A stretch of DNA of 64,000 nt from JAUVRX01 sp049664225 (lineage in GTDB: Bacteria; Acidobacteriota; Thermoanaerobaculia; Multivoradales; JAHEKO01), in contig JBATEX010000111.1 of the NCBI GenBank assembly GCA_049664225.1, positions 1-64,000 on the forward strand, in the 5' to 3' direction. Below are positions 1 through 8,354 of this stretch, piece by piece. Position 1 is the stretch's first letter, and each line of letters opens with the position of its first letter. A model generated the notes under the pieces. That model was not told the origin of the DNA. It saw only the letters and a list, made by a program, of their open reading frames with translations, and made no database searches. The translations under genes and the position numbers were made by a program.

Positions 1-1304
1 GTGCGCTCCGAGATGCCCAGCCGATCGGCCATCTCGGCGCGCGAGCCGACGAAGCGACTGCTGAGCCACTGGATGTAGCGGGTCTCGACGTCCTCGAGCG
101 ACAGGACGCGCTCGACGTCGACGGGGAGCGGCATCCCGCAGCCGGTGGCGGCGCTCTGCGAGGCGGCCAGAGACAGGTGCTCGCGGTCGATGCGGCCGCT
201 GTCGGAGAGCAGGCAGGCGCGCTCCAGCACGTTGTGCAGCTCGCGAACGTTGCCGGGGAAGCTGTGGCCCCGCAGCGTCTCGAGGGCCTCGGCGGTCAGG
301 CGGCAGCGCTCCGAGCAGCCCAGGCGCTCGAAGAGGCACCCGACCAGCAGCGGAATGTCCTCTGTCCTCTCGCGCAGCGTCGGCAGGTGGATCGGAAAGG
401 CGCTGATCCGGTAGTAGAGATCTTCGCGGAAGTGGCCGGCCTCGACCAGCTTCCCCAGGTCGCGGTGGGTGGCGCAGACCAGTCGGAAGTCGGAGGTTAG
501 CTGCTCGACGCTGCCGACCCGACGGAAGGTACCGGTCTCGAGCAGTCGCAGCAACTTGACCTGCAGAGACAGCGGAATGTCCCCGACCTCGTCCAGGAAC
601 AGGGTGCCCTTGTTGGCCGCCTCGACCAGGCCGCGCTTGCGCTCGTGAGCGCCGGTGAAAGAACCCTTCTCGTGACCGAAGAGCTCGCTCTCGAAGAGTG
701 TCTCGGTGAGACCCGAGCAGTCCAGGGGGACGAAAGGACCGCCACTGCGAGAGCTCAGCCTGTGGACGGCGCGGGCCACCAGATCCTTGCCGGTGCCCGA
801 CTCGCCCAGCAGCAGCACCGTCGTCGAGGCGTCGGCAACCCGCGAGACGAGATCCAGCATGCGGGCGAATGCCGGCGACCGACCGACCATCTGACCGTCG
901 CGAGAGGACTTGAGGCTGGCGATCTGCTGTTTGGCCAGCACCTCCAGATAGAAGCGGATTCGGCCGGCCCTGTCGAACAGGGGATGCACGGTGACTGCCT
1001 CGTGCTCCTCACCGCCGGCAGTGTGGTGGATGTGCAGCGCCGGACAGCAGGTGCCGCTGGCGCGGGCTCCGGCCAGGGGACAGCTTTCGCCGAGTTGATC
1101 GCAAGGAATCGTGTAGTGGTGAGAGACCTCGTAGCAGTGCTTGCCACAGACCCGGTTGCCCTCCGCGAAGTGGTTGCGGTAGGCCTGGTTGGCGGCGACG
1201 ATCCGCAGTCCTTCGTCAATGATTACCGCTGGCTCACCGAGTCCCTCGAGAATCGAGGGCAGCGTCACGTCCGGGAGTCTGCAAATGCCGTTGTTTTCGA
1301 CCAT
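1..1304 (-). CDS. Sigma-54-dependent activator with Cys-rich PAS domain (C-terminus beyond window)
   Basis: This is a transcriptional activator that opens sigma-54 RNA polymerase complexes by ATP hydrolysis. The 434 residues in the window show an N-terminal PAS-like sensor (about 10-125), then an AAA+ domain with Walker A GESGTGKD (167-174) and the sigma-54 contact loop GSFTGA (214-219, Ser in place of the usual Ala). The reading frame leaves the window inside the Fis-type helix-turn-helix at LGISERT. There is no receiver domain, so the signal probably enters through the PAS domain, which carries a Cys cluster (residues 53, 57, 68, 75, 86, 87) compatible with redox, metal or cofactor sensing. 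The ATG lies 9 bp after the stop of the preceding small secreted gene, so it is probably the last gene of a three-gene operon read from the sigma-54 promoter at about 2750. Confidence 0.93.
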   Translation of the reverse strand, partial: MVENNGICRLPDVTLPSILEGLGEPAVIIDEGLRIVAANQAYRNHFAEGNRVCGKHCYEVSHHYTIPCDQLGESCPLAGARASGTCCPALHIHHTAGGEEHEAVTVHPLFDRAGRIRFYLEVLAKQQIASLKSSRDGQMVGRSPAFARMLDLVSRVADASTTVLLLGESGTGKDLVARAVHRLSSRSGGPFVPLDCSGLTETLFESELFGHEKGSFTGAHERKRGLVEAANKGTLFLDEVGDIPLSLQVKLLRLLETGTFRRVGSVEQLTSDFRLVCATHRDLGKLVEAGHFREDLYYRISAFPIHLPTLRERTEDIPLLVGCLFERLGCSERCRLTAEALETLRGHSFPGNVRELHNVLERACLLSDSGRIDREHLSLAASQSAATGCGMPLPVDVERVLSLEDVETRYIQWLSSRFVGSRAEMADRLGISER

Positions 1305-1313
1305 GTGCGACTC

Positions 1314-1778
1314 TCAGCCTCCTGGGCCGTTGACTCTCTGTCCGTGCTGTCCGTGTCCCCCCATCGCGCCACGCCCGGGGCCTCCCTGCCAGCCGCCGAC
1401 GCCGTCCCAGAGAGGGATTCGGTGGAGCGTGCGCAGGCGCAGCATGGTGTTGCGTGTCAGGTTGCGGATCTTGTGGACCTTCGCCGGCCCCTGGTCGTTC
1501 GGAAAGATCCGCGCCTGGATCTCGTCTCCCAGCTCGATCCGAAAATCGACCTCCTCGAGAGTGGCCCGGGGAGCGAGCAACAGGGCCTGTTCCTTACCCT
1601 CCGATCCTCCAGGGGAAAGGATGACTTCCAACACCTCGAGATCGCCCTCCGCCGGCGCCGAGGCAACACCCGACACCGTGCCCTCGACCGTGACGAGCGA
1701 GGAGCGCAGATCCTCCTTGGAGGTGGCCCCAGTCAGCAGGAGTGCGGCAAGGCAGATGGCCGCGAAGCGGAGCTTCAT
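1314..1778 (-). CDS. Small secreted protein with Gly-rich tail (unknown function)
   Basis: 154 residues with a typical signal peptide (charged start, hydrophobic 4-17). The mature part begins with a beta-rich segment containing VEGTVSGV and GDEIQARI and ends in a Gly/His-rich tail (from about residue 125). I do not recognise a named family; the core resembles small OB-fold-like secreted domains such as DUF5666, but that is only an impression. It overlaps the upstream outer-membrane gene by 4 bp and is followed 9 bp later by a sigma-54 activator, so it is almost certainly in the same operon. The protein at 6250-6795 has the same arrangement (signal peptide, V-x-G-x-V strand, GDxIxAR strand, Gly-rich end) and also sits beside a sigma-54 regulator; I treat the two as paralogues. 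Confidence 0.75.
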   Translation of the reverse strand: MKLRFAAICLAALLLTGATSKEDLRSSLVTVEGTVSGVASAPAEGDLEVLEVILSPGGSEGKEQALLLAPRATLEEVDFRIELGDEIQARIFPNDQGPAKVHKIRNLTRNTMLRLRTLHRIPLWDGVGGWQGGPGRGAMGGHGQHGQRVNGPGG

Positions 1779-2689
1779 CGCACTGGACCTCGGGTACCTA
1801 CAGTCGGTGTCTTCACGCCGAAGGAGGTGCCGAAGAGAATCGTGAAATCCTGGGCGGCGTCGGTCAGGCCGAGAGTGGTGAGGAGACGCCAGCGCATCTT
1901 ACCCAGACTGCGCAGGCCGAAACCGAGTGCGGCTCTGGAGCCCAGGCCATCGACGACCTCTGGGTTGCCCTCCACCCAACCCGACAGAATCAGCCGACCG
2001 CCGAGAGGCTCACTCTCGACGCCGATGTAACCCTCGACGACGTCGTTCAGGGTTTGCCATTCGGGGTCGCCCAGGTAGTTCCAGCCGAAGCCTCCGAAGC
2101 CCGTGGCGGACCAGAACCGATACTCACTGGTCAAGCCGAGGTAGGCGTCCCACTCGCCGGTGCCCAGGTCCTCGTCGGGATCGGCAGTCGGGATCTTCAC
2201 CTGGGCTCCCAGGTCCATGCGGAACACCTTGGCACCACCACCCACCAGCCGCCTGCTGCCGGCCAATCGCACATCGCCCAGGCCAGAGACCCATTCGTCC
2301 TGGACCGGATCGACAGGGTCCGATGCCGGGTCGTCGCCGCTGGCCTCGGTCGAACCGCTGCCAGAGCCGTTGCCTGCATTCGAAGAAATCTGGCTGTCGG
2401 TCTGGTTTCCTTGACCGTGCGGCCCTCGCGGTTTCCCCGGAACGGGTCCCTGGCCGGTCGGGATCGGCGCCCCCAACTCTTTCCGGAGAAAGCCGACGTC
2501 GGCTCTGAACTGGTATTTGTCGCCGGTCACGAAGGTGAGGCGGGCAGCCTGCGCATCGGTATCCGTGTCGGTGCCATAGCTCGCTTGGGTGATTCCGCCG
2601 AGAAGGAAAAGCTCTCCACTGAGAGCGAGAACAGGAGTCGACACCAGGAGCGCCGCCACGACGATGAGAACGACAGTTCTGTCAGACAT
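1775..2689 (-). CDS. Outer-membrane beta-barrel protein (phenol-degradation transporter-like)
   Basis: About 304 residues: a signal peptide (hydrophobic 6-20), alternating beta strands rich in aromatic residues, a disordered Gly/Ser/Asp loop (about residues 75-130) and a closing strand. The segment VKIPTADPDEDLGTGEWD matches the hallmark turn of the MetA-pathway phenol-degradation/porin-like barrel family (Pfam Phenol_MetA_deg). The frame stays open upstream to 2806, but I chose the ATG at 2689 because it directly precedes the signal peptide and because the -24/-12 sigma-54 promoter (2746-2760) lies inside the longer version. It is the first gene of the operon and overlaps the next gene by 4 bp. 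A role as a passive channel or sensor partner is an inference. Confidence 0.82.
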   Translation of the reverse strand: MSDRTVVLIVVAALLVSTPVLALSGELFLLGGITQASYGTDTDTDAQAARLTFVTGDKYQFRADVGFLRKELGAPIPTGQGPVPGKPRGPHGQGNQTDSQISSNAGNGSGSGSTEASGDDPASDPVDPVQDEWVSGLGDVRLAGSRRLVGGGAKVFRMDLGAQVKIPTADPDEDLGTGEWDAYLGLTSEYRFWSATGFGGFGWNYLGDPEWQTLNDVVEGYIGVESEPLGGRLILSGWVEGNPEVVDGLGSRAALGFGLRSLGKMRWRLLTTLGLTDAAQDFTILFGTSFGVKTPTVGTRGPVR

Positions 2690-2745
2690 GATCCGTTCAG
2701 CGGGTCTTCGAGAAAATTCGAATGCCGAATACGGCAGACTGAACC

Positions 2746-2760
2746 GCAAATCCTGTGCCA
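2746..2760 (-). promoter_or_regulatory. Sigma-54 (-24/-12) promoter of barrel operon
   Basis: On the minus strand the sequence is TGGCACAGGATTTGC: the -24 GG and -12 GC dinucleotides have the required spacing and the match to TGGCACG-N4-TTGC is nearly complete. It lies 57-71 bp upstream of the barrel-protein ATG, giving a leader of about 45 nt. The last gene of the operon is itself a sigma-54 activator, so autoregulation is plausible. Confidence 0.85.
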
Positions 2761-2798
2761 TCGTAAGCGCTGAATTTGATGCCTTCGAGAGCCCGATG

Positions 2799-2846
2799 TT
2801 CGACAATTTCGTCGAATTTGCCCTTCGATCTCGACGATTCTTGCCG
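2799..2846 (-). promoter_or_regulatory. Putative activator binding site (enhancer) of barrel operon
   Basis: The inverted repeat TTCGAC-N6-GTCGAA occupies 2799-2816 and a second block, TCGACGATTCTTGCCG, begins at 2831. Both blocks recur with the same 31-bp offset at 6961-7008, upstream of the other sigma-54 promoter in this window. The palindrome centre is about 60 bp upstream of the -12 element, a normal place for an NtrC-type upstream activating sequence. Confidence 0.65.
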
Positions 2847-2948
2847 CTCTGCCCGAAAGTCCTGTCATCCTTCTCATCACCCCTAAGTCCTTGAGCCCCT
2901 GAGCCCCCAAGCCCCTAAGCCCTTACTCCCCCCTAATGCCTTCCACGG

Positions 2949-3055
2949 TACCAGAGGTTCTTTCGGGCGGCCTCCAGGGGGGGTTCTTGCAGTGGAAGGG
3001 AGGACAGCCCCCTGGGGGCCCCCGAACGAACCTCCACATGGTCGTGGTCATCTAC
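2949..3055 (+). repeat. Dispersed intergenic repeat, copy A
   Basis: About 105 bp starting at GGTACCAGAGGTTC and ending near GTGGTCAT. It aligns along its whole length, with scattered substitutions and small gaps, to the reverse complement of about 10594-10700. Its centre carries AGCCCCCTGGGGG, part of a short inverted repeat. Both copies are intergenic and lie beside C-rich simple repeats. Confidence 0.75.
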
Positions 3056-3110
3056 CCAGGACCCCAAGACCCCAGGACCCCAAGACCCCAGGACCCCAGG
3101 ACCCCGTCTT
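3056..3110 (+). repeat. C-rich simple repeat (CCAGGACCCCAAGAC-type)
   Basis: Roughly 15-bp units alternating ACCCCAAGACCCC and ACCCCAGGACCCC, directly after repeat copy A and just beyond the stop of the response regulator. A degenerate version of the same wording recurs at about 10752-10800 near copy B. Function unknown. Confidence 0.7.
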
Positions 3111-3140
3111 CTCTCTTCAAGGTTGCCGCCAGCGCAGCTG

Positions 3141-4519
<1,379 letters not shown>

Positions 4520-4523
<4 letters not shown>

Positions 4524-6151
4524 ATCCCTGCCTTTCCATCGATGGGCAGACTCAAGATGGCTTCTGTGCCGCCGCCGTGAAGATCGGCGAGGGTCACCGT
4601 TCCACCGTGGTCCTCGGCAACCCGTTTGACCAGCGCCAGACCAAGGCCCGTGCCGGTATCCCGCCCGGTCACGAAGGGATCGAAGAACCTGCCCTCCAAA
4701 TCTGGGTCGAGCCCTGGCCCTTCGTCCTGAATACGGAGCCGCACGCTGCCGTCACTCGTCTCGGCCTTCACGGTAACTCGCCCTCCCCGGGGACTCGCTT
4801 GGATGGCGTTGCGAACGAGGTTGACGACGGCCCTGTGGATCGATTCTCGATCGGTCCTCGTCGAAGCCGAGCCGACGACGCCGTCGAGCAGCACGCCTCG
4901 ATCGGTAGCCTCGTCGGACAGCAGGTCCAGCACGTCCCGAGCCAGGTTCGCCACATCGGTCTCGGCGCGTCGGTCCGACACCGGGCTCGCCAACTCCAGG
5001 AATCCCCGCAGAACTCCCTCGAGGCGGGCGATCTCCGCTCGGATGCGACCGGCGATTTGCCGTAGTTCGGTGTTGTTGTGCAACTTTCTCTCGAGACGTT
5101 GGGCCGCCAGGCCGATGGCGTTCATCGGGCTCCGCACCTCGTGAGCCATGCCTGCGGTCAGGGCTCCGGCGGCGGCCAGTCGCTCGCTGCGCCGCCGGGC
5201 GGTCTCGGCCTCGGCCAGTCGCTCACGCGCCTCCTCGCGCTCACGGGCGCGCAGTCGACTGACCATGGCAAAACCGGCCGCGCTGACGGCGAAGCCGGTC
5301 AGGACCAGTCCGACCAGGAGCGACCTCCACATGGTCTGCGAGGCCGTTCGTTCGAGCGCGCTACCGTCCAACCCGACGCGCAAGGTAGCGCTGGTGCCGG
5401 CCGGCGATTCGATGGGCATCTCCACCTCGAGGGCAGTCTGTCCGCGCAGGTCGAACAATCTGTGGTTCGAAGGCGGGCTCGGTGGCACGGCATGACCATC
5501 CCAAGCCACCTCGACCACGTTTCCAGAAGGTTCTTCGGAATAGCTGAGGTAGAGCACACCGCCGGCACCCACCAGCTTGCGCAGCAGGTTCTCGACTCCC
5601 AAGCGTCGCGCGAAGGTGCGAGCCGTGGACGGGTGGATCCGGACCAGGACGACGCCGCCGGAAGGATCTCGAACGGCTGCGCCCAGATGCTCGACGCCAT
5701 CCTCCAGGGAGGTGCCGAGGACCGACTCGTCGGCTCGTCCGTCGAAGAGGTCTTGCAGCTCCTCCGTCACCCTCTCGGGCACCCCCTCACCGAGCAGCTG
5801 GCGCTGTCGCTGAGCAGAGTCATAGAAGACAACCGAGTCGAGTCCGTTTTCAATAGCGAGATCTTCCAGCAGCTGCTGATCGTCCCTTCCAGCCAGGCGC
5901 AGCTCCGACAGGAGGCGTGCGTTGTCGAGGATCTTCCAGGAGATGATCTCGTCCAGCTCGCGGCTGGCATGATATGCGGCCACCAGTCCCGGTCCGAGTG
6001 AGCCGGCCAGGACGGTGGCCTGCGCGGTCAGAGCTGCCTGGATCTGGCGGCGTTGGTGGCGCGCTTCGAGCACAGTCCAGCCGAACAGCACAACAGCCAG
6101 CAGGAGGGAGAGGACCACCAGGGTACGGGCGCGGGCCGGGCTCACGGACAC
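4520..6151 (-). CDS. Membrane sensor histidine kinase (NtrB/ZraS-like)
   Basis: A 543-residue sensor kinase. A transmembrane helix (10-27), a periplasmic domain of about 250 residues and a second helix (277-297) are followed by a coiled linker, the H-box AHEVRSPMNA (H337), the N-box (NLVRNAIQAS, about 440), and G-boxes DEGPGLDP and GTGLGLALV. The start is a GTG; the stop overlaps the response-regulator ATG by 4 bp. No HAMP domain is obvious. The periplasmic domain is not one I recognise. The neighbouring secreted Gly-rich protein, 98 bp upstream and on the same strand, may be its ligand or its regulatory target; that is inference. Confidence 0.95.
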
Positions 6152-6196
6152 ATCCTAACGCGCCACCGTGGGTCGAGCGAAGGACAGATAGGGAAA

Positions 6197-6218
6197 GGGG
6201 GCGGTGCCGACCGCCCCC
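6197..6218 (-). terminator. Hairpin terminator after the Gly-rich secreted gene
   Basis: A perfect 9-bp stem (GGGGGCGGT / ACCGCCCCC) with a CGGC loop, followed on the minus strand by TTTCCCTAT. The T-run is short, so termination may be partial and allow some read-through into the kinase-regulator operon downstream. Confidence 0.65.
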
Positions 6219-6249
6219 GAGCTTGCTTCGGTGTTTCCGTCTGAGGGTG

Positions 6250-6795
6250 TCAACCTCCTCCGTTGCCTCCTCCGTTGCCGCCGCCGTTACCGCCGCCGTT
6301 GCCTCCACGGTTTCCACCACCGCCACGGTTTCCACCACCCTGACCCCCACCCTGGCAGTTGCCGTTTCCGGCGCCCTGGTTGTTGCCCCGCTGATGTCCT
6401 GCGCCGGATCCGTCACGGAGCCTTTGCCGGACTCCGACCATCTGGCCGCCCTGATTCTTGTAGGCGCGCAGATCGCCGTTGCGCCTCACTTTCATCGACT
6501 GGATCTGTCCGGACTGTCCTCCAGGTCCCTGCATGACCCGGGCGCGGATCTGGTCGCCGACACGGACGCAGTCGCCGCACTGGCCAGCCTGACCCAGCCG
6601 CAGCCGCATCTCCTCGCCCTGGCGAGTTCGGATCATGAGGTGATCGAATTCATCCCTGTTCTGGGTCTGTTGCTGCTGTTGGACCTGGATGACTTCTCCT
6701 CGCACTTTCTGGGTATCCGCCCGAGCCGTAGCGGCGAGAGTGGTGTAAAGGGCTGCAAGGACTATCAGGGTCGTGGTCTTCGTTGCTTGTTTCAT
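6250..6795 (-). CDS. Secreted protein with GGN-repeat tail (paralogue of the 1314-1778 protein)
   Basis: 181 residues from the ATG at 6795, which has a GGAGG ribosome site 8 nt upstream and a signal peptide (about 1-26, ending ATARA). The mature core has VRGEVIQV, a Gln run, a CxxC (QCGDC), and VGDQIRARV; the last 60 residues are Gly/Asn repeats encoded by a 12-bp tandem repeat. Core strand order and the GDxIxAR element match the secreted protein at 1314-1778. The gene has its own sigma-54 promoter, an enhancer-like site and a terminator, and is followed by the kinase/NtrC pair. Function unknown; a nucleic-acid-like or ligand-binding OB fold, or an extracellular matrix role for the Gly-rich tail, are possibilities only. 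Confidence 0.8.
   Translation of the reverse strand: MKQATKTTTLIVLAALYTTLAATARADTQKVRGEVIQVQQQQQTQNRDEFDHLMIRTRQGEEMRLRLGQAGQCGDCVRVGDQIRARVMQGPGGQSGQIQSMKVRRNGDLRAYKNQGGQMVGVRQRLRDGSGAGHQRGNNQGAGNGNCQGGGQGGGNRGGGGNRGGNGGGNGGGNGGGNGGG
6252..6308 (-). repeat. 12-bp tandem repeat encoding GGGN/GGNG tail
   Basis: The 3' end of the Gly-rich gene repeats a 12-bp unit (variants of GGAGGAGGCAAC on the coding strand) about four times up to the stop codon. Such repeats are prone to slip, so tail length may vary between strains. Confidence 0.7.
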
Positions 6796-6869
6796 GGGGT
6801 CGTTCCTCCGCATTCCAACAGTGGGTCTGGTTTCTGGTTTCTCCTTCATGCCCATCAGTGGAGGGGTAA

Positions 6870-6885
6870 AGCAGAGTCCGTGCCA
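6870..6885 (-). promoter_or_regulatory. Sigma-54 (-24/-12) promoter of Gly-rich secreted gene
   Basis: Minus-strand TGGCACGGACTCTGCT keeps the -24 GG and -12 GC at the correct spacing, with one mismatch (C for T) just before the -12 TGC. It is 75-90 bp upstream of the ATG, giving a leader of about 65 nt that ends in the GGAGG ribosome site. Confidence 0.85.
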
Positions 6886-6960
6886 ATTCCGGTGAGTCCT
6901 GTAACTATCGACTTTTCAGGTACTTGCGAGAGGGGTCTCGAATATCCAACGCACCCAAGT

Positions 6961-7008
6961 CTCGACAATCGTGTCGAATCGGAGCGGTTGCTTCGACGGA
7001 TCTTGCCG
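6961..7008 (-). promoter_or_regulatory. Putative activator binding site (enhancer) of Gly-rich gene
   Basis: Contains the inverted repeat TCGAC-AATCGT-GTCGA (6962-6977) and, 31 bp further on, TCGACGGATCTTGCCG (6993-7008). The paired element at 2799-2846 has TCGAC-AATTTC-GTCGA and TCGACGATTCTTGCCG at the same offset. The palindrome centre is about 98 bp upstream of the -12 element. Confidence 0.65.
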
Positions 7009-7078
7009 GCAGGCTGTGGGATCCGGGCTGGGAGTCTTCCGGCCAGAGCCGTGTCCTTTGTCGGGCTTCTTCAAAGGG

Positions 7079-7098
7079 CTTGTGAATTCCGTCACAAG
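7079..7098. promoter_or_regulatory. CRP/FNR-type inverted repeat
   Basis: CTTGTGA-ATTCCG-TCACAAG is a perfect 7-bp inverted repeat with a 6-bp spacer; its core TGTGA-N6-TCACA is identical to the CRP consensus. It overlaps the -35 hexamer of the plus-strand promoter at 7080-7108, and lies about 200 bp upstream of the sigma-54 promoter on the other strand. Confidence 0.5.
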
Positions 7099-7108
7099 CT
7101 GCTATGAT
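7080..7108 (+). promoter_or_regulatory. Sigma-70-like promoter reading toward 7115
   Basis: TTGTGA (7080-7085), a 17-bp spacer, then TATGAT (7103-7108). No open frame starts downstream on this strand before 8355, so the transcript would begin with the hairpin-rich stretch described as a candidate RNA gene. Confidence 0.5.
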
Positions 7109-7114
7109 GTGCTC

Positions 7115-7327
7115 AACTAAGCTCGAAAGAGCTGGAGAGTATTGACTGGGAGGTTCCCCTTTCGAAGAGTGTTGTCCTACCAACTCTATCGGAGATCTCA
7201 AGATCTCGAACGCCTCTAGATACTCCTATCCCATTCCCTGGAAATCACCAGGGTAAAGTCGAAACCAACCAACCTACTTTGGAACCTCCCAATCCTCTCT
7301 CTCCGATCGACATGATCGGGGGGAGAG
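7115..7327 (+). ncRNA. Candidate structured RNA (no known family assigned)
   Basis: Downstream of the promoter at 7080-7108 the plus strand can form: AGCTC-GAAA-GAGCT (7120-7133, a GNRA tetraloop); a 10-bp long-range stem GGGAGGTTCC/GGAACCTCCC (7148-7157 with 7281-7290); within it GTTG/CAAC (7171-7184), GAGATC-TCAA-GATCTC (7192-7207) and CCCTGG-AAATCA-CCAGGG (7236-7253); and finally a continuous 14-bp hairpin (7295-7308 with 7314-7327, loop GACAT). That last stem needs two G-U pairs that exist only in the plus-strand RNA, and the GNRA loop is likewise plus-strand only. No T-run follows. I see no signature of tmRNA, RNase P RNA or SRP RNA. It could instead be regulatory DNA or a terminator for the convergent gene at 7357. 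Confidence 0.45.
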
Positions 7328-7356
7328 CTCCCAGCTACCTCCGGAGACCTGGAGAA

Positions 7357-8292
7357 TCAGTCATGGGGTCGGTCGAATTTCTTCTCGCCTGCCACGATGC
7401 GGATCGCATGACGATTCTGTCTCGGCGGCAGAGGACAGGTGGCGAAGTCGGTGAAGGCGCAAGGCGGATTGTAGGCCTTGTTGAAATCGACGATGACCTT
7501 GCCTTGCCGATCGGGTGCATCTGAATAGAGGTATCGTCCCCCGCCGTAGGTTTCGCGACCCGTGGTCTGGTCACCGAAGATCAGGAAGAGGCGTTCCGCT
7601 CCGGGTTCGGCCAGGGCATCCAGCCGCAGCGTCTTTCCATTTACAGTAAAGACCACAGCTCCCCACGACGTCTCCTGGTTGATTGTCCCCAGGACGTTGG
7701 CGATTGGGATTCTCTTGGGTGGGTGGTAGGCCTCGAATCGGGCTTCGACCTGCCAATTCGGGTCGATGGGGAAGCTGTCGATACCTGGAAAATTGAATCT
7801 GGCGGCTTTCTGACGGTCGCGCAATCGGATCGCGTATCGTCCGGCCCGCTCGATTGTGTGGAAGCGCAGGTCGCCCAGATCCAAGATGGTTGGATCTCCA
7901 GTGATATCGGGCAGAAGATCCAGTGATCGAATCGGCTCTCCATTCTGCGTCACGACCACCGAGGGAGCTGCTTCGAAGTGGAGCAGTGTCGCCTGGAGCG
8001 CAATCGTTCCGATGGTAGCCGGAGCCTTGGGAGTGGCAAAGACGAGGTCGTTCGAAGGGCTGCCTCCGAGGGTGTTGACTCCCTCTTCCAGCCAAAGGAG
8101 ACCGATTACGGTCAACCAGCCATCCTCGCTTGTGAGTCGTTCCGCGCGGCCTTTGCGCCAGGTTTCGATCTCTTGCTCGTAGGCCGCGCTCTCGGCGCTC
8201 GCGACGGTTTCGGTCGAACCAACTGTCATGAAGACGACAAGGATCGAAGCCAGGAATGCTGCGACGGGGCGGCGTGGCGATTTCGGCTTCAT
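7357..8292 (-). CDS. DUF1684 family secreted protein
   Basis: 311 residues with a signal peptide (about 1-33). The sequence follows the DUF1684 pattern through its length: an N-terminal R-x-x-R-L...GWL-x-x-x-GLxWLxxG block (about 50-75), DPNWxVEARFxxY (about 178-190), FLxFGDxTTGxETYGGGRYLY (about 235-255), DFNKAYNPPCAF and CPLPPxxN near the C-terminus, and a final AGEK. The biochemical role of the family is unknown to me; members are typically periplasmic or lipoprotein-anchored. It is transcribed divergently from the oxidoreductase at 8355, and the hairpin at 7295-7327 is 30 bp beyond its stop and could help end its transcript. Confidence 0.9.
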   Translation of the reverse strand: MKPKSPRRPVAAFLASILVVFMTVGSTETVASAESAAYEQEIETWRKGRAERLTSEDGWLTVIGLLWLEEGVNTLGGSPSNDLVFATPKAPATIGTIALQATLLHFEAAPSVVVTQNGEPIRSLDLLPDITGDPTILDLGDLRFHTIERAGRYAIRLRDRQKAARFNFPGIDSFPIDPNWQVEARFEAYHPPKRIPIANVLGTINQETSWGAVVFTVNGKTLRLDALAEPGAERLFLIFGDQTTGRETYGGGRYLYSDAPDRQGKVIVDFNKAYNPPCAFTDFATCPLPPRQNRHAIRIVAGEKKFDRPHD

Positions 8293-8354
8293 GGTCTCTT
8301 TATCAGTCTGACTTAGACTATCCCAGCGATGGTCGGGAGAAAGGAAAGATTGGA

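Larger units (their letters stand above)
2690..3140. other. 451-bp intergenic region: promoter side plus low-complexity repeats
   Basis: Between two minus-strand operons. The part nearest 2690 holds the sigma-54 promoter and enhancer. The rest contains an imperfect array of C-rich units (about 2886-2935), a 105-bp dispersed repeat copy (about 2949-3055) and a CCCAGGACCCCAAGAC-type simple repeat (about 3056-3110). I see no credible gene; short open frames here are low-complexity Pro/Arg-rich. Confidence 0.7.
6796..7356. other. 561-bp intergenic region with regulatory DNA and structured RNA candidate
   Basis: Holds, from left to right, the sigma-54 promoter and enhancer of the Gly-rich gene, a sigma-70-like promoter at 7080-7108 overlapped by an inverted repeat, and a run of strong hairpins at 7120-7327. 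Open frames through it are not convincing, because they would span the regulatory elements. Confidence 0.7.

Noticed and set aside
645..2773. Long plus-strand open frames opposite the first operon
   Set aside because: Shadows of high-GC minus-strand genes; no family motifs.
6905..7201. 98-codon open frame on the minus strand upstream of the Gly-rich gene
   Set aside because: It would cover the enhancer element and RNA-like hairpins, has no ribosome site and shows no protein-like pattern.
7295..7327. Hairpin read as a terminator for the DUF1684 gene
   Set aside because: Possible, but on the minus strand two pairs become A-C mismatches and no T-run follows, so I prefer the plus-strand RNA reading.
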